A stretch of DNA of 5,930 nt. Source: JAZDPK01 sp043797615. GTDB lineage: Bacteria; Patescibacteriota; Patescibacteriia; UBA11705; JABHMO01. Each line of letters opens with the position of its first letter. Position 1 is the stretch's first letter. The translations under genes and the position numbers were made by a program. Below, piece after piece: positions 5,644 through 5,930 of the stretch. A model generated the notes under the pieces. That model did not search any database and had not been told where the DNA came from. It saw nothing but the letters and a program-made list of their open reading frames with translations. The stretch is taken from the NCBI GenBank assembly GCA_043797615.1, contig JAZDPK010000062.1, forward strand, positions 1-5,930. The letters are read 5' to 3'.

Positions 5644-5674
5644 GAACCAAGAAAACTCAAGCGCTCAAGTTCTT
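5644..5674 (-). other. hairpin immediately after the VR / stop codon
   Basis: On the minus strand CTTGA (5669-5665) pairs with TTGAG (5660-5656) around a GCGC loop, using two G-U pairs. It is extended outward by AAGAA (5674-5670) against TTTTCTT with a two-base bulge. It begins at the stop codon of the target gene. In the Bordetella phage DGR a hairpin just beyond VR promotes homing, so its position is suggestive, but the stem is imperfect. Confidence 0.35.
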
Positions 5675-5930
5675 ACTTGCGGGCGGACAAGAAACGGCAG
5701 GAAGCATTCCATTCAATGACAGAGTAGTTCAAGTTGAGGTTGCGAACCGAGCCGTCCCTACGCAGATAAGGCACATTGCTGAGAGCAAGGGAATCGCGCC
5801 ACACCGAGCCGCGAGCAATGATCGGAAACTCCAATTGCATTTTCGGATATTTCGCGCCGAAAGCAAGAAGTTCCCGGATGTCCGCATCTCGCAGCCCTCT
5901 TTCCGCAAGATACGCATCCACTTCCGCGTC
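5673..5930 (-). CDS. DGR target protein, C-terminal part (C-type-lectin-like fold; 5' end outside window)
   Basis: The frame is open through the right edge, so only the last 85 residues are seen; the GTG at 5921 is internal. The visible part has a helical stretch EVDAYLAERGLRDADIRELLAFG (with charged periodicity, window residues 3-25), then LEFPIIARGSVWRDS and the VR-encoded tail ending RFLSARK before TAA (5675-5673). The C-terminal GSVW...WN..CRFL pattern is that of DGR variable proteins with a C-type-lectin / formylglycine-generating-enzyme-like fold, in which variable residues form a ligand-binding face. What it binds and where the protein is located cannot be told, because the N-terminal domains are missing. 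The gene is followed by its own terminator and then by the TR unit. The fold is inferred from family resemblance; the variability is shown directly by the TR comparison. Confidence 0.85.
   Translation of the reverse strand, partial: DAEVDAYLAERGLRDADIRELLAFGAKYPKMQLEFPIIARGSVWRDSLALSNVPYLRRDGSVRNLNLNYSVIEWNASCRFLSARK
5675..5812 (-). repeat. DGR variable repeat (VR)
   Basis: This repeat forms the last 45 codons of the target gene plus the first base of its stop-codon triplet region, and is the receiving partner of TR. Relative to TR, nine codons are changed, all by adenine substitution: N to L, D to A, N to L, N to R, N to D, D to V, Y to S, D to V and N to I, in protein order. The changes are A to T five times, A to C five times and A to G twice. 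All nine alter the amino acid. Flanking aromatic and framework residues (GSVWRDS, VPYL, RNLNLNY, EWNASCRFL) are unchanged. Confidence 0.95.

Noticed and set aside
5147..5812. Ordinary direct duplication or insertion-sequence ends
   Set aside because: Substitutions limited to template adenines and an adjacent DGR RT explain the pair better; no transposase or terminal inverted repeats are seen.

Overview
The window carries a diversity-generating retroelement (DGR) in its right third (about 3740-5930), next to ordinary-looking chromosomal genes. The host looks like a bacterium with a small, moderately AT-rich genome and many short intergenic palindromes. DGR cassettes with this kind of target protein (C-terminal RFLSARK-type tail) are common in Candidate Phyla Radiation (Patescibacteria) genomes, so I favour that group. 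This is an inference from style, not a proven placement. I see no phage structural genes.

Left part (1-3735, genes on +): the 3' end of an AT-rich gene that resembles DUF169 (2-409); an N-terminally truncated Nudix hydrolase remnant (441-719); a 202-bp intergenic stretch with two palindromic elements; a UMPH-1-type pyrimidine 5'-nucleotidase of the HAD superfamily (922-1767); a repeat-rich gap; and a complete half-size ABC exporter (1898-3676) closed by a terminator.

Right part (3740-5930): on the minus strand, reading right to left, lie the 3' end of the DGR target gene with the variable repeat VR (5675-5812) as its last codons, a strong terminator, an extended -10 promoter, the template repeat TR (5147-5284), a terminator-like hairpin, and the DGR reverse transcriptase (3740-4741). 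The accessory variability determinant Avd (4721-5107) sits between TR and RT on the opposite (+) strand, and its start overlaps the RT start by 21 bp.

TR and VR are 138 bp each and differ at 12 positions. All 12 are adenines in the TR sense strand (33 adenines in all), which is the signature of adenine-specific mutagenic retrohoming. The expected workflow is: TR is transcribed, the RT-Avd complex copies it with errors at adenines, and the cDNA replaces VR, re-coding nine residues of the target protein's C-type-lectin-like ligand surface.

Points that depart from the textbook Bordetella phage layout are the inverted avd, the very short RNA between TR and its terminator, and a start-less coding-like frame running through TR that looks like the tail of a former target gene.
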